Shown: positions 43,406 through 51,410 of the stretch, in pieces
Position numbering within the stretch: position 1 is the stretch's first letter
Layout of the letters: each line of letters opens with the position of its first letter
Assembly (NCBI GenBank): GCA_038043465.1
Contig: JBBTBX010000006.1
Coordinates: 248,001-312,000, forward strand
Direction: 5' to 3'
Source: SXRF01 sp038043465
Lineage (GTDB): Bacteria > Pseudomonadota > Alphaproteobacteria > Rickettsiales > SXRF01
DNA: 64,000 nt
Made by a program: the position numbers and the translations under genes
The notes under the pieces: model-generated
The model's input: the letters and a program-made list of their open reading frames with translations, nothing else
Told to the model about the DNA's origin: nothing
Database searches by the model: none

Positions 43406-43803
43406 GAGAGTTCAGGGGTTAGAGGTCGGAGGTCAGAGATTAGCTTTTGTTGTAATTTTGCTGTTAGACCATTTAACATACGTGCTATTTCTGATGTTTG
43501 TAATAATGCATTATCCAGTTTGTCGCCATCAATATAACCGAGTTCTTTGGAGATGAATAATTGTGTTTCCAGTTCAGCCAAAGAACCATAAGCGATGTCC
43601 AAAAAACGAATATACTCCTTTGTAGATTGCCGTGACCGCCCCTCAGCTATGTTAGAAGGAACAGAAATAGCTGCTCTCCTTATCTGGCTTGTTAGAGTGT
43701 ACTGTTCTTTAGTTGGAAATAAATCAGATATTCTATAGATATCCTTCACTAAGATAATAGATTTTTTCCATACTTCCAAATCCCTATAGCTTTTTATTTC
43801 CAT
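43402..43803 (-). CDS. Four-helix-bundle protein (PF05635, 23S rRNA intervening-sequence/Avd-like)
   Basis: A 133-residue all-helical protein. Family marks are SYRDLEVWKKSIILVKDIYR (4-23), YTLTSQIRRAAISVPSNIAE (about 35-54), GRSRQSTKEYIRFLDIAYGS (about 55-74) and LETQLFISKELGYI. Such proteins occur as ORFs inside 23S rRNA intervening sequences and, as Avd, beside diversity-generating retroelements; the common role may be nucleic-acid or protein binding. Here the gene is alone between ppdK and gltX. Its last residues (DLRPLTPELS) are translated from a heptamer array, and the array on the other side lies just before its ATG. Confidence 0.9.
   Translation of the reverse strand: MEIKSYRDLEVWKKSIILVKDIYRISDLFPTKEQYTLTSQIRRAAISVPSNIAEGRSRQSTKEYIRFLDIAYGSLAELETQLFISKELGYIDGDKLDNALLQTSEIARMLNGLTAKLQQKLISDLRPLTPELS
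43409..43443 (+). repeat. Heptamer array, left end of four-helix-bundle unit
   Basis: Five degenerate heptamers of consensus NGGTYAG occupy exactly 35 bp (AGTTCAG, GGGTTAG, AGGTCGG, AGGTCAG, AGATTAG). The array begins 3 bp after the gltX start codon boundary and encodes the C-terminus of the four-helix-bundle protein. It is inverted relative to the array at 43805-43839. Confidence 0.8.
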
Positions 43804-43804
43804 A

Positions 43805-43839
43805 CTGACCTCTGAACCCCAACCTCTGTTCTCTGACTA
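43805..43839 (-). repeat. Heptamer array, right end of four-helix-bundle unit
   Basis: On the minus strand five degenerate heptamers (TAGTCAG, AGAACAG, AGGTTGG, GGTTCAG, AGGTCAG) fill exactly 35 bp. The first supplies the TAG stop codon of ppdK (43839-43837), and the last ends one base before the ATG of the four-helix-bundle gene, where AGAGG could also serve as its ribosome site. Confidence 0.8.
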
Positions 43840-46509
43840 TAACGCCGCCTGCGCCGCAGCCAGACGAGCCACTGGCACGCGATATGGCGAGCAGGAAATA
43901 TATGTCAGCCCAGCTTTCTGGCAAAAGGCGATAGAAGCAGGGTCACCGCCATGTTCACCGCAAATGCCAAGCTTCAGGTCAGGATTGGTTTTACGTCCGC
44001 GCTCAGCAGCCATTTCAATAAGCTCACCAACACCAGTCTGGTCTAATGATACAAACGGATCTTGTTCAACAATTCCCTGTTTCTTATAAGCTTCAATGAA
44101 AGATGCGGAATCATCGCGGGAAATACCCAGCGTAGTTTGCGTAAGATCATTAGTGCCGAAGCTGAAAAACTCTGCTGACTGCGCGATTTCAGCAGCGCGC
44201 AATGCAGCACGTGGCAACTCTATCATCGTGCCAACCATATATTCAATTTTGACATTTTTTTCTTTCATTACTTCGCTTGCGGTTTTATCTACCAGCACTT
44301 TCAGAATCTCCAATTCTTTCGGCATCATCACCAGCGGAATCATAATTTCAGGAATTACGTTCTCTTTGCCCTCTTTTATAATGGTTGCCGCAGCTTCAAA
44401 AATCGCCCGCGCCTGCATTTCATAAATTTCCGGATAGGTTATGCCAAGACGGCAGCCGCGATGCCCAAGCATCGGATTTTGTTCTTTAAGCTCATGAGCG
44501 CGGTGACGCACAGTTTCCACGCTAACACCAGCCGCACTTGCCACTTGTTTTATATCTTCTTCAGTGTGCGGTAAAAACTCATGCAAAGGCGGGTCAAGCA
44601 AACGGATAGTTACCGGCAGACCGCTCATAATGCGGAATAATTCTACAAAATCATTGCGCTGCATCGGAAGTAGTTTAGCGAGCGCAGTTTTACGTCCTTC
44701 AACATTCTGCGCCACGATCATTTCGCGCATGGCTATGATGCGCTGTGCGTCAAAAAACATATGCTCAGTACGGCACAGCCCAATACCTTCCGCGCCAAAA
44801 CGACGGGCAACTTCTGCGTCATGCGGTGTTTCTGCATTGGTACGAACCTTAAGTGTGCGGGTTTCATCCGCCCAGCCCATCAGCGTATTAAAATCTTCGG
44901 AAAGCTGCGGTTGAACTGTAGCAATCAGCCCAAGCATCACTTCGCCAGTGCCGCCATTGATGGTGATAATATCGCCTTCTTTGATGATAACACTACCTGC
45001 TTTAAGTTCCTTTTTCGTATAATCAATCCTAAGCTCTCCCGCGCCAGAAACACAAGGCTTGCCCATACCACGCGCTACAACCGCAGCGTGGCTGGTCATG
45101 CCGCCACGAGCAGTAAGGATTCCCTGCGCCGCGTGCATTCCGTGAATATCTTCAGGCGAGGTTTCAATCCGAACCAGAATAACTTTTTCTTTATGATCCA
45201 GTGCCATTGCCTCGGCATCTTCAGCAGTGAACACCACCTTGCCAGAAGCCGCCCCTGGTGAAGCAGGAAGCCCTGTTGCTATCACAGTTTTTTTAGCTTT
45301 AGGATCAAGGGTTGGGTGAAGCAACTGGTCAAGTGATAATGGATCAATGCGCTTAATTGCTTCCGCCTGCGTAATGACTTTTTCGCGCACCATGTCCACT
45401 GCTATTTTTACAGCAGCAGCAGCCGTGCGCTTGCCGTTACGGGTTTGCAGCATCCACAGTTTATTATTCTGGATGGTGAATTCAATATCCTGCATATCGC
45501 GGTAATGCGCTTCCAGCTTGTCAAAAACTGCGGTGAGCTGCTTGTAAACATCGGGCATTACGGCTGGCATTTCATCAAGAGGTTGCGGCGTACGAATCCC
45601 CGCAACCACATCTTCACCCTGCGCGTTTACCAGAAACTCGCCGTAATATTTGCGTTCGCCAGTTGACGGATTGCGGGTGAAAGCAACACCTGTTGCACAA
45701 TCATTTCCCATATTGCCAAATACCATGGACTGCACAGTAACCGCCGTTCCCCAGCTTTCAGGAATATCATGCAAACGACGATAAGTGTTAGCACGCGGAT
45801 TCATCCATGAATTAAATACCGCCTGAATCGCGCCCCATAATTGCGCATTCACATCATCAGGAAATGGCGCGCCTAATTCTTCTTTAACTTTGGCCTTATA
45901 TTGCCCAACCAGTTCTTTCAAATCTTCGGCGGTAAGCTCAGTGTCCAGCTCGATATCGCGGTCGCGTTTTTTCTGCTCCAGCATTTCTTCGAAATAATAA
46001 TGATCAACTTCCAGAACAACATCAGAATACATCTGGATAAAACGGCGATAGCTATCATATGCAAAGCGTTCATTGCCAGTTTTTTTGGCAAGGGCTTTTG
46101 CCGTCACATCGTTAAGACCAAGATTAAGCACCGTGTCCATCATCCCTGGCATGGAAGCGCGCGCGCCCGAGCGCACAGAAAGCAGCAATGGATTTTCAGA
46201 ATCGCCAAACTTCGTACCAACGTCTTTTTCTACTTTCGCCAAGGCAACAGAAACCTGGTTTCTCAGGTCAGCAGGAAGCTGTTTACCATTCGCATAATAA
46301 CCAACACATACTTCGGTGGTAATGGTAAATCCTGGGGGAACAGGCAACCCCAGCGAACACATCTCCGCCAGATTAGCCCCTTTGCCACCAAGAAGATTTT
46401 TCATGCTGCCATTGCCATCCGACGCACCGCCCGCAAAGCTGTAAACTAATTTCTCTGCCATATCATCTTTCCCCAAAGGAATTCTATTTGTGTTTGTTTG
46501 CGCGTTCAT
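43837..46509 (-). CDS. ppdK: Pyruvate, phosphate dikinase
   Basis: An 890-residue enzyme interconverting pyruvate, ATP and Pi with PEP, AMP and PPi. The ATP-grasp part starts NLLGGKGANLAEMCSLGLPVPPG-like sequence (about 41-60); the phosphohistidine is in GGMTSHAAVVARGMGKPCVS (about 469-488); the PEP-binding barrel ends with GICGEHGGDPASIAF containing the catalytic Cys. The start chosen is ATG 46509, preceded by AAGGG at a good distance; an ATG at 46551 would overlap glyS. It sits 4 bp downstream of glyS, likely in one transcript. Confidence 0.96.
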   Translation of the reverse strand: MNAQTNTNRIPLGKDDMAEKLVYSFAGGASDGNGSMKNLLGGKGANLAEMCSLGLPVPPGFTITTEVCVGYYANGKQLPADLRNQVSVALAKVEKDVGTKFGDSENPLLLSVRSGARASMPGMMDTVLNLGLNDVTAKALAKKTGNERFAYDSYRRFIQMYSDVVLEVDHYYFEEMLEQKKRDRDIELDTELTAEDLKELVGQYKAKVKEELGAPFPDDVNAQLWGAIQAVFNSWMNPRANTYRRLHDIPESWGTAVTVQSMVFGNMGNDCATGVAFTRNPSTGERKYYGEFLVNAQGEDVVAGIRTPQPLDEMPAVMPDVYKQLTAVFDKLEAHYRDMQDIEFTIQNNKLWMLQTRNGKRTAAAAVKIAVDMVREKVITQAEAIKRIDPLSLDQLLHPTLDPKAKKTVIATGLPASPGAASGKVVFTAEDAEAMALDHKEKVILVRIETSPEDIHGMHAAQGILTARGGMTSHAAVVARGMGKPCVSGAGELRIDYTKKELKAGSVIIKEGDIITINGGTGEVMLGLIATVQPQLSEDFNTLMGWADETRTLKVRTNAETPHDAEVARRFGAEGIGLCRTEHMFFDAQRIIAMREMIVAQNVEGRKTALAKLLPMQRNDFVELFRIMSGLPVTIRLLDPPLHEFLPHTEEDIKQVASAAGVSVETVRHRAHELKEQNPMLGHRGCRLGITYPEIYEMQARAIFEAAATIIKEGKENVIPEIMIPLVMMPKELEILKVLVDKTASEVMKEKNVKIEYMVGTMIELPRAALRAAEIAQSAEFFSFGTNDLTQTTLGISRDDSASFIEAYKKQGIVEQDPFVSLDQTGVGELIEMAAERGRKTNPDLKLGICGEHGGDPASIAFCQKAGLTYISCSPYRVPVARLAAAQAAL

Positions 46510-46513
46510 GTTT

Positions 46514-48718
46514 TTACCCTTCAATTTTACTAAAGTCAGCGATGCTATCAATTAACATCCTGATACGGTCAAGCAACCGCAATCTGTTACTGCGTAATAA
46601 TTCATTATCTTTAACGTTTACCATGATTTTTTCAAAAAACAAATCAACAGGTGCGCGCAATGTCGCAAGCATGGACATAGCCTCTTTATATTGCTCATTT
46701 TCCAAAAGATTTGCTATTTTAGAGATATTATTTAAGGCTGCTACCAAAGACTTTTCCGCATCTTCCACCAAGGCTGATTCCACAAGCTCCTTAGCAGAAT
46801 ATTTGCGTGAATCTTTTTTCTCTTCAATATTTAAAATATTCGCTGCCCGTTTATAAGCAGCAAGCAGGTTTTTCCCATCATCAGTTGTGATAAATTCCTG
46901 CACTGCTTTAGCGCGGGCGACAATACGCACAATATCATCTCTTTTGGCATCATCACCTGCAATCACTGCATCTATCACATCATGACGAACACTGGAATCT
47001 TTCAGCTGCACTTTGAGACGGTCGTGGAAAAACTCAAGTAGGGAAGCTGAGAGTTTATCAGCCGCGCCTTCGGGTATATCTTCATAGGCAGTTTCACTAA
47101 CTGAAAGATATTTGCCGATTTTATGTGGTTCATGCAGTTTTTCCTCAGTTTTTTTCACCAGCTTTTCATGCGCCTTATGCGTGGCAACAACGGCAAGCGG
47201 TGGACAGGAAAAAATTGGCTTAAGCGGCAGGCGGATATTATTTTCCAGCAATATGCGGATAACGCCAAGAGCGGCACGGCGCAAGGCAAATGGATCTTTG
47301 CTACCGGTTGGTTTTTCACCAATGGCAAACATGGAAATCAGCGTGTCGAGTTTATCGGCAAGCGCAACACAAATTGAAACTGGCGCAGTTGGCACATTAT
47401 CCCCTGCCCCTTGCGGTTTATAATGATCACGGATGGCATCAGCAACTTGCTGCGGTTCTTTTTGTGCCGTGGCATAATACCGCCCCATAATCCCCTGCAG
47501 CTCGGCAAATTCGCCAACCATGCCCGTAACCAGATCGGCTTTGCAAAGTTCAGCAGCGCGGGTTACCAAAGCACTGTCATCGCGAGCAAAGCGTGGCGAT
47601 CCAGAACTGGATTGCTTCGTCGCTTCCGCTTCTCGCAATGACGAGTAAATAATACTTGCGAGCTTCCCAATCCGTTTTACCTTATCTGCTACCGTTCCGA
47701 GCTTGGCGTGATAGGTGACAGTTTCCAGACCTTCCGCCCATTCAGAAAGTGGTTTTTTACGGTCAGTATCCCAGAAGAACCGCCCATCGGCAAAGCGCGC
47801 GCGCAGCACACGTTCATTGCCAGCAATTATCGCTTTTCCCTTATCATCCGTTGTCATGTTGGAAGTGATGAGGAAATTAGATGACAGGCTGCCATCCTGA
47901 TTTTGCAGAGCAAAATATTTCTGGTGCGAGCGCATCACCATCGTAAGAACTTCTGGCGGCAGATCCATGAATTTATCATCAATTTTACCGACCAGAATTT
48001 GTGGATACTCAACCAGCCCAACCACTTCTTCAAGCAAAGCAAGATCGGGTTTCGTGATTAGGGATTCGTGTTTCGCAATGGATTCTATTTGTGACTCTAT
48101 AAGAGTTTTACGTTTGTCACGGCTGGCAATTACAAAGGATTTTTCCAGCGTTATTTCATATTCCTGTGGTTTGTTTATAATGATTGGCTGTGGTGCTAGA
48201 AAGCGATGTCCATAAATAATATTACCAGCCTTCACACCTGCAAATTCCACAGGCACAATTTTACCATCAAAGATGCACAGAATACTATGCAGCGGGCGCA
48301 CCCAAGTGGCTGAGCCACTGCCCCAGCGCATAGATTTTGGCCATGGGAATTTTTCCAGTATTTCTTCAATAATAGTTTTTATAATTTCGGCAGTTGGTTT
48401 GCCTTTCTGGAAAGTGGTTGCGAAATATACGCCATCACGTTTTTCCAGTTGTTCAATACTCAGATTATTCTTTTTGAGGAAGCCATTCAGCGCAGCTTCT
48501 GGCGCATCAATTTTCGGACCTTTAAGTTCAGCGGTAATGTCGGATTGAGTGTCTGGAAGATTTTTGATTATCACTGCAAGACGGCGCGGAGTGACAAAGC
48601 CTGAGCTTGCAGAAACTGCTAATGATTTCCGCAATGAGTTTTGCAAATGTGCAATAGCGTCCTGCTGCATCCGTGCCGGAATTTCTTCCGAGAAAAGCTC
48701 CAGCAAAAAATCAGGCAT
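46514..48718 (-). CDS. glyS: Glycyl-tRNA synthetase beta subunit
   Basis: A 734-residue subunit of the tetrameric bacterial GlyRS. It begins MPDFLLELFSEEIPARMQQD, followed by RRLAVIIKNLPD, KGPKIDAPEAALNGFLKKN and FPWPKSMRWG, and ends with a DALR-type tRNA-binding domain. Residues about 359-381 (SLREAEATKQSSSG, then SPRFARDDS) are an in-frame insertion encoded by a palindromic repeat at 47575-47643, placed after the catalytic-region segment DKVKRIGKLASIIYSS. The alpha subunit gene glyQ is separated from it by phzF-like and panD genes. Confidence 0.95.
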   Translation of the reverse strand: MPDFLLELFSEEIPARMQQDAIAHLQNSLRKSLAVSASSGFVTPRRLAVIIKNLPDTQSDITAELKGPKIDAPEAALNGFLKKNNLSIEQLEKRDGVYFATTFQKGKPTAEIIKTIIEEILEKFPWPKSMRWGSGSATWVRPLHSILCIFDGKIVPVEFAGVKAGNIIYGHRFLAPQPIIINKPQEYEITLEKSFVIASRDKRKTLIESQIESIAKHESLITKPDLALLEEVVGLVEYPQILVGKIDDKFMDLPPEVLTMVMRSHQKYFALQNQDGSLSSNFLITSNMTTDDKGKAIIAGNERVLRARFADGRFFWDTDRKKPLSEWAEGLETVTYHAKLGTVADKVKRIGKLASIIYSSLREAEATKQSSSGSPRFARDDSALVTRAAELCKADLVTGMVGEFAELQGIMGRYYATAQKEPQQVADAIRDHYKPQGAGDNVPTAPVSICVALADKLDTLISMFAIGEKPTGSKDPFALRRAALGVIRILLENNIRLPLKPIFSCPPLAVVATHKAHEKLVKKTEEKLHEPHKIGKYLSVSETAYEDIPEGAADKLSASLLEFFHDRLKVQLKDSSVRHDVIDAVIAGDDAKRDDIVRIVARAKAVQEFITTDDGKNLLAAYKRAANILNIEEKKDSRKYSAKELVESALVEDAEKSLVAALNNISKIANLLENEQYKEAMSMLATLRAPVDLFFEKIMVNVKDNELLRSNRLRLLDRIRMLIDSIADFSKIEG
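47575..47643. repeat. 69-bp palindromic repeat inserted in frame in glyS
   Basis: Bounded by TGTCAT and ATGACG with arms CATCGCGAG/CTCGCAATG, it has the layout of the other TGTCAT-ATGACA elements but is exactly 23 codons long and fully open in the glyS frame. The encoded segment is polar, rich in Ser and Arg, and is foreign to the GlyS family. Confidence 0.85.
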
Positions 48719-48728
48719 ACACCCTCCG

Positions 48729-48795
48729 TGTCATGCCAGCGTAGGCTGGCATCCAGTGTGTAAAAAGATGGATACCAGCTTTCGCTGGTATGACA
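48729..48795. repeat. 67-bp double-hairpin element
   Basis: The element has TGTCAT/ATGACA ends and hairpins ATGCCAGCGTAGGCTGGCAT and ATACCAGCTTTCGCTGGTAT separated by a short middle. It fills the panD-glyS gap on the leftward transcript. The layout matches the elements at 38493, 40126 and 56822, though stem sequences differ. Confidence 0.85.
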
Positions 48796-48804
48796 GAATT
48801 TAAA

Positions 48805-49161
48805 TCAGGCATTTTCTACCACATTATTTTTTTCATCCAAAATCAACACCACTGGCTTATAGGCTTTTGCTTCTTCCGGCGACATTTGCGCGTAGGCAAT
48901 AATGATAACCAAATCATCCGGTTCAACCAGATGCGCTGCCGCACCATACACGCCGATACGTTTACTGCCAGCAGCTTCTTCAAGAACATAAGTTGTAAAA
49001 CGCTCACCGTTATTTACATTTAAGACATCAACCTGTTGTCCAACAATGATGCCTGTGCGCGTAAGAAGCTCTTTGTCAATACCGATTGAGCCATTATAAT
49101 GAAGTTCGCTATGCGTAACGCGGGCGCGGTGCAATTTGCTATGGAGCATGGTAAGCATCAT
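48805..49161 (-). CDS. panD: Aspartate 1-decarboxylase precursor
   Basis: A 118-residue pyruvoyl enzyme making beta-alanine for pantothenate/CoA. The self-cleavage Gly-Ser is in LHYNGSIGID (about residues 23-24 of the mature numbering), and LHRARVTHSELHY, NGERFTTYVLEEAAGS, YGAAAHLVEPDDLVIIIAYA follow as in the family. Its start overlaps the phzF-like gene by 4 bp. No other pantothenate genes are seen in the window. Confidence 0.95.
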   Translation of the reverse strand: MMLTMLHSKLHRARVTHSELHYNGSIGIDKELLTRTGIIVGQQVDVLNVNNGERFTTYVLEEAAGSKRIGVYGAAAHLVEPDDLVIIIAYAQMSPEEAKAYKPVVLILDEKNNVVENA

Positions 49162-49985
49162 GCGGGAAGTTCCTTTTTCGATTTATTTTTTGGTAAATTC
49201 ACTGTGCCACTTAAAGTAATAACTGAGTTTCCTGATATTAAAGTCCGGTCACCGGCAAGAGCTATGTCCAAAACACCACGAGCGCGCGATGCCTGAAACG
49301 CATGAAAATTATTCCTGCCTAGCTTCTTTGCCCAGTAAGGAGCAAGAAAACAGTGCGATGAACCAGTAACAGGATCTTCATCAATACCAATAGACGGTGC
49401 AAAAAAGCGAGAGGCAAAATCATAGCCATCCACGCCTTTCGCAGTGGTAACTATAACACCATTTACATCAAGTTTAGAGAGTTTCTTGAAATCAGGACGG
49501 ACGGAAAGAAGTGTACTAAAATCTTTGACTTCCACCAGATATTTGTCCGTATTTTTTTCACAGGCAATAATATCAACACGGAGAGCCTTAAGCTCTTTCG
49601 GCGGAGTTGCAGGAACACCGGCTTGCGTTGGGAAATTAAGCTCTATGGTTTTTTTTAAAATACTTGCTCTAAGCTCACCGGAAAGCGTATAAAAATTGAC
49701 AACATCCCCAATTTTCAGCTCCCCAATATGCAATAGGGCTTGCGCTGCAGCAAGAGTTGCATGACCACATAATGGGACTTCCATCTCAGGAGTAAACCAG
49801 CGCAAATCATAATTCAGAGCAGAACCTTTAACTATAAAAGCCGTCTCAGATAAATTGGCCTGTGCAGCGAGCAACTGCAATTCCTTATCATCAGGAAATT
49901 CAGGAAGTAAATATACCGCTGCTGGGTTTCCACGAAAGGCAACCGGCGTAAAAGTGTCTACTATCCAGAAATTATTCATTGCCAC
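49158..49985 (-). CDS. PhzF family isomerase/epimerase-like protein
   Basis: A 275-residue protein with the diaminopimelate-epimerase-like fold: VDTFTPVAFRGNPAAVYLLP (about 9-28), AQANLSETAFIVKGS with the catalytic Glu, PLCGHATLAAAQALLHIG (about 71-88) and DPVTGSSHCFLAPYWAKKLG near the end. PhzF proteins isomerise varied small metabolites; no phenazine genes are nearby, so the role is unknown. It overlaps glyQ by 14 bp and panD by 4 bp. Confidence 0.92.
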   Translation of the reverse strand: MAMNNFWIVDTFTPVAFRGNPAAVYLLPEFPDDKELQLLAAQANLSETAFIVKGSALNYDLRWFTPEMEVPLCGHATLAAAQALLHIGELKIGDVVNFYTLSGELRASILKKTIELNFPTQAGVPATPPKELKALRVDIIACEKNTDKYLVEVKDFSTLLSVRPDFKKLSKLDVNGVIVTTAKGVDGYDFASRFFAPSIGIDEDPVTGSSHCFLAPYWAKKLGRNNFHAFQASRARGVLDIALAGDRTLISGNSVITLSGTVNLPKNKSKKELPA

Positions 49986-50829
49986 CCCCCTTTGAATAAG
50001 CCTCGCAACAGCCTTTCGCCAATGCCCTTACCCTTGCAATATAAGCGGCACGCTGCGTCACCGAAATAACCCCACGCGCATCAAGCAGGTTGAAACGGTG
50101 CGAAGCTTTTATACATTGGTCATAAGCTGGAAGCGGCAGATTTTTAGCAAGCAATGAATTACATTCTTTTTCCGCATCTTCAAACTGGCGGAGCAATTGC
50201 TCGGTATCGGCATATTCAAGGTTATAGGCAGAAAATTCTTTTTCATTTTGCAGAAATACATCGCCATAGCTAACACCCGCGCCATTGAAATCAAGATCAT
50301 AAACATTTTCCTTGCCCTGAATATACATGGCAAGACGCTCCAGACCGTAAGTTATTTCGCCTGAAACTGGCTTGCATTCAATTCCGCCAACCTGCTGGAA
50401 ATAAGTGAACTGCGTAACTTCCATCCCGTCACACCAGACTTCCCAACCCAGCCCCCATGCGCCAAGAGTTGGCGATTCCCAATCATCCTCCACGAAACGT
50501 ATGTCGTGTTTAAGCGGGTCAATTCCCAGCATCTTCAAGCTCTCGAGATATAATTCCTGAATATTATCGGGCGATGGCTTTAAGATAACCTGATATTGAT
50601 AATAATGCTGCAGTCGGTTCGGGTTTTCACCATAACGCCCATCTTTCGGACGGCGTGACGGCTGCACATAAGCAGCTTTCCAATCTTTGTTTCCGAGCGC
50701 ACGCAGAGCAGTTGCCGGATGGAATGTTCCCGCTCCAACTTCCATGTCATAAGGCTGCAAAATAACACAGCCTTGCTTTGCCCAGAACTGGTGCAAATCC
50801 AAAATCATCTGCTGGAAAGATAATGCCAC
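49972..50829 (-). CDS. glyQ: Glycyl-tRNA synthetase alpha subunit
   Basis: A 285-residue catalytic subunit of class II GlyRS. Distinctive segments are LHQFWAKQGCVILQPYDMEV (about 12-31), GAGTFHPATALRALG, YVQPSRRPKDGRYGENPNRL and GWEVWCDGMEVTQFTYFQQV. The frame begins with GTG at 50829; no nearer ATG retains the conserved N-terminus. In most alphaproteobacteria glyQ and glyS are adjacent or close; here phzF-like and panD genes intervene. Confidence 0.95.
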   Translation of the reverse strand: MALSFQQMILDLHQFWAKQGCVILQPYDMEVGAGTFHPATALRALGNKDWKAAYVQPSRRPKDGRYGENPNRLQHYYQYQVILKPSPDNIQELYLESLKMLGIDPLKHDIRFVEDDWESPTLGAWGLGWEVWCDGMEVTQFTYFQQVGGIECKPVSGEITYGLERLAMYIQGKENVYDLDFNGAGVSYGDVFLQNEKEFSAYNLEYADTEQLLRQFEDAEKECNSLLAKNLPLPAYDQCIKASHRFNLLDARGVISVTQRAAYIARVRALAKGCCEAYSKGGGNE

Positions 50830-50966
50830 AAAATACCTAAATTCTATAAATGAAGGCTTCTTTTAGGGCGTTTTCATTAAAAACTCAAGGCTTTTTCTGG
50901 ACGAGCAAGGCAAGGACTAGCACCACTCTCGGTGCGCAGCCTGCGTGGCACTTAAACGCAAGTTTA

Positions 50967-51410
50967 TTAACCTTTCTGCCAGCCGCCCTGCTCATTCTGG
51001 CTGAAATAGGTAATTTCATGACCAGAGTTTTTATATTCCGTCCAGCGCGCTCTGGCGGCGACTGTTGCCTTAGCATCATTTCCATCAAAAACATCAAGAA
51101 TACGCTCAAATTCTTCCTGCTTTACACTCCGCCCATCCGTAACCACGAGTAAATTAGCGGAATTAAGCGGCTCTGTGCCCGTAGAAAGTAAAATTTGCTG
51201 ATTTTCTGGCTGTTCATCCTTATCACTACCGTGCGCTAAAAAACTGGCGGGATCATATGTCCATAATAGCTGGTTGAGCTGCTCTACACGTTCATCAGAT
51301 TCCGCTACCAGACAAACTTTATAGCCACCAGCCAGCGCACGCTCTAATAATTTCGGCAACGCACGTTCTAGCGGTGTGATTGTTAGGTGGTAGAATTGGA
51401 TGGTAGTCAT
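50967..51410 (-). CDS. holC: DNA polymerase III chi subunit
   Basis: A 147-residue clamp-loader accessory subunit linking polymerase III to SSB. Family segments are FYHLTITPLERALPKLLERA (about 6-25), VCLVAESDERVEQLNQLLWT, FLAHGSDKDEQPENQQILLS and the region LLVVTDGRSVKQEEFERILD. It usually lies directly beside pepA; here a Fic gene is between. The start overlaps the fic stop by 4 bp. The 137 bp between it and glyQ show no gene. Confidence 0.92.
   Translation of the reverse strand: MTTIQFYHLTITPLERALPKLLERALAGGYKVCLVAESDERVEQLNQLLWTYDPASFLAHGSDKDEQPENQQILLSTGTEPLNSANLLVVTDGRSVKQEEFERILDVFDGNDAKATVAARARWTEYKNSGHEITYFSQNEQGGWQKG

Noticed and set aside
43402..43803. Four-helix-bundle gene as a 23S rRNA intervening sequence
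   Set aside because: No rRNA sequence flanks it; the neighbours are ppdK and gltX.
44761..45261. A 166-codon frame antisense to ppdK
   Set aside because: Shadow of a conserved gene, with no plausible start signal.
46510..46551. Upstream start for ppdK
   Set aside because: It would overlap glyS; the ATG at 46509 has a good Shine-Dalgarno sequence and the expected N-terminus.
50830..50966. GC-richer segment between holC and glyQ as an RNA gene
   Set aside because: Short stems only; no tRNA or known small-RNA fold could be drawn, and no gene is visible.
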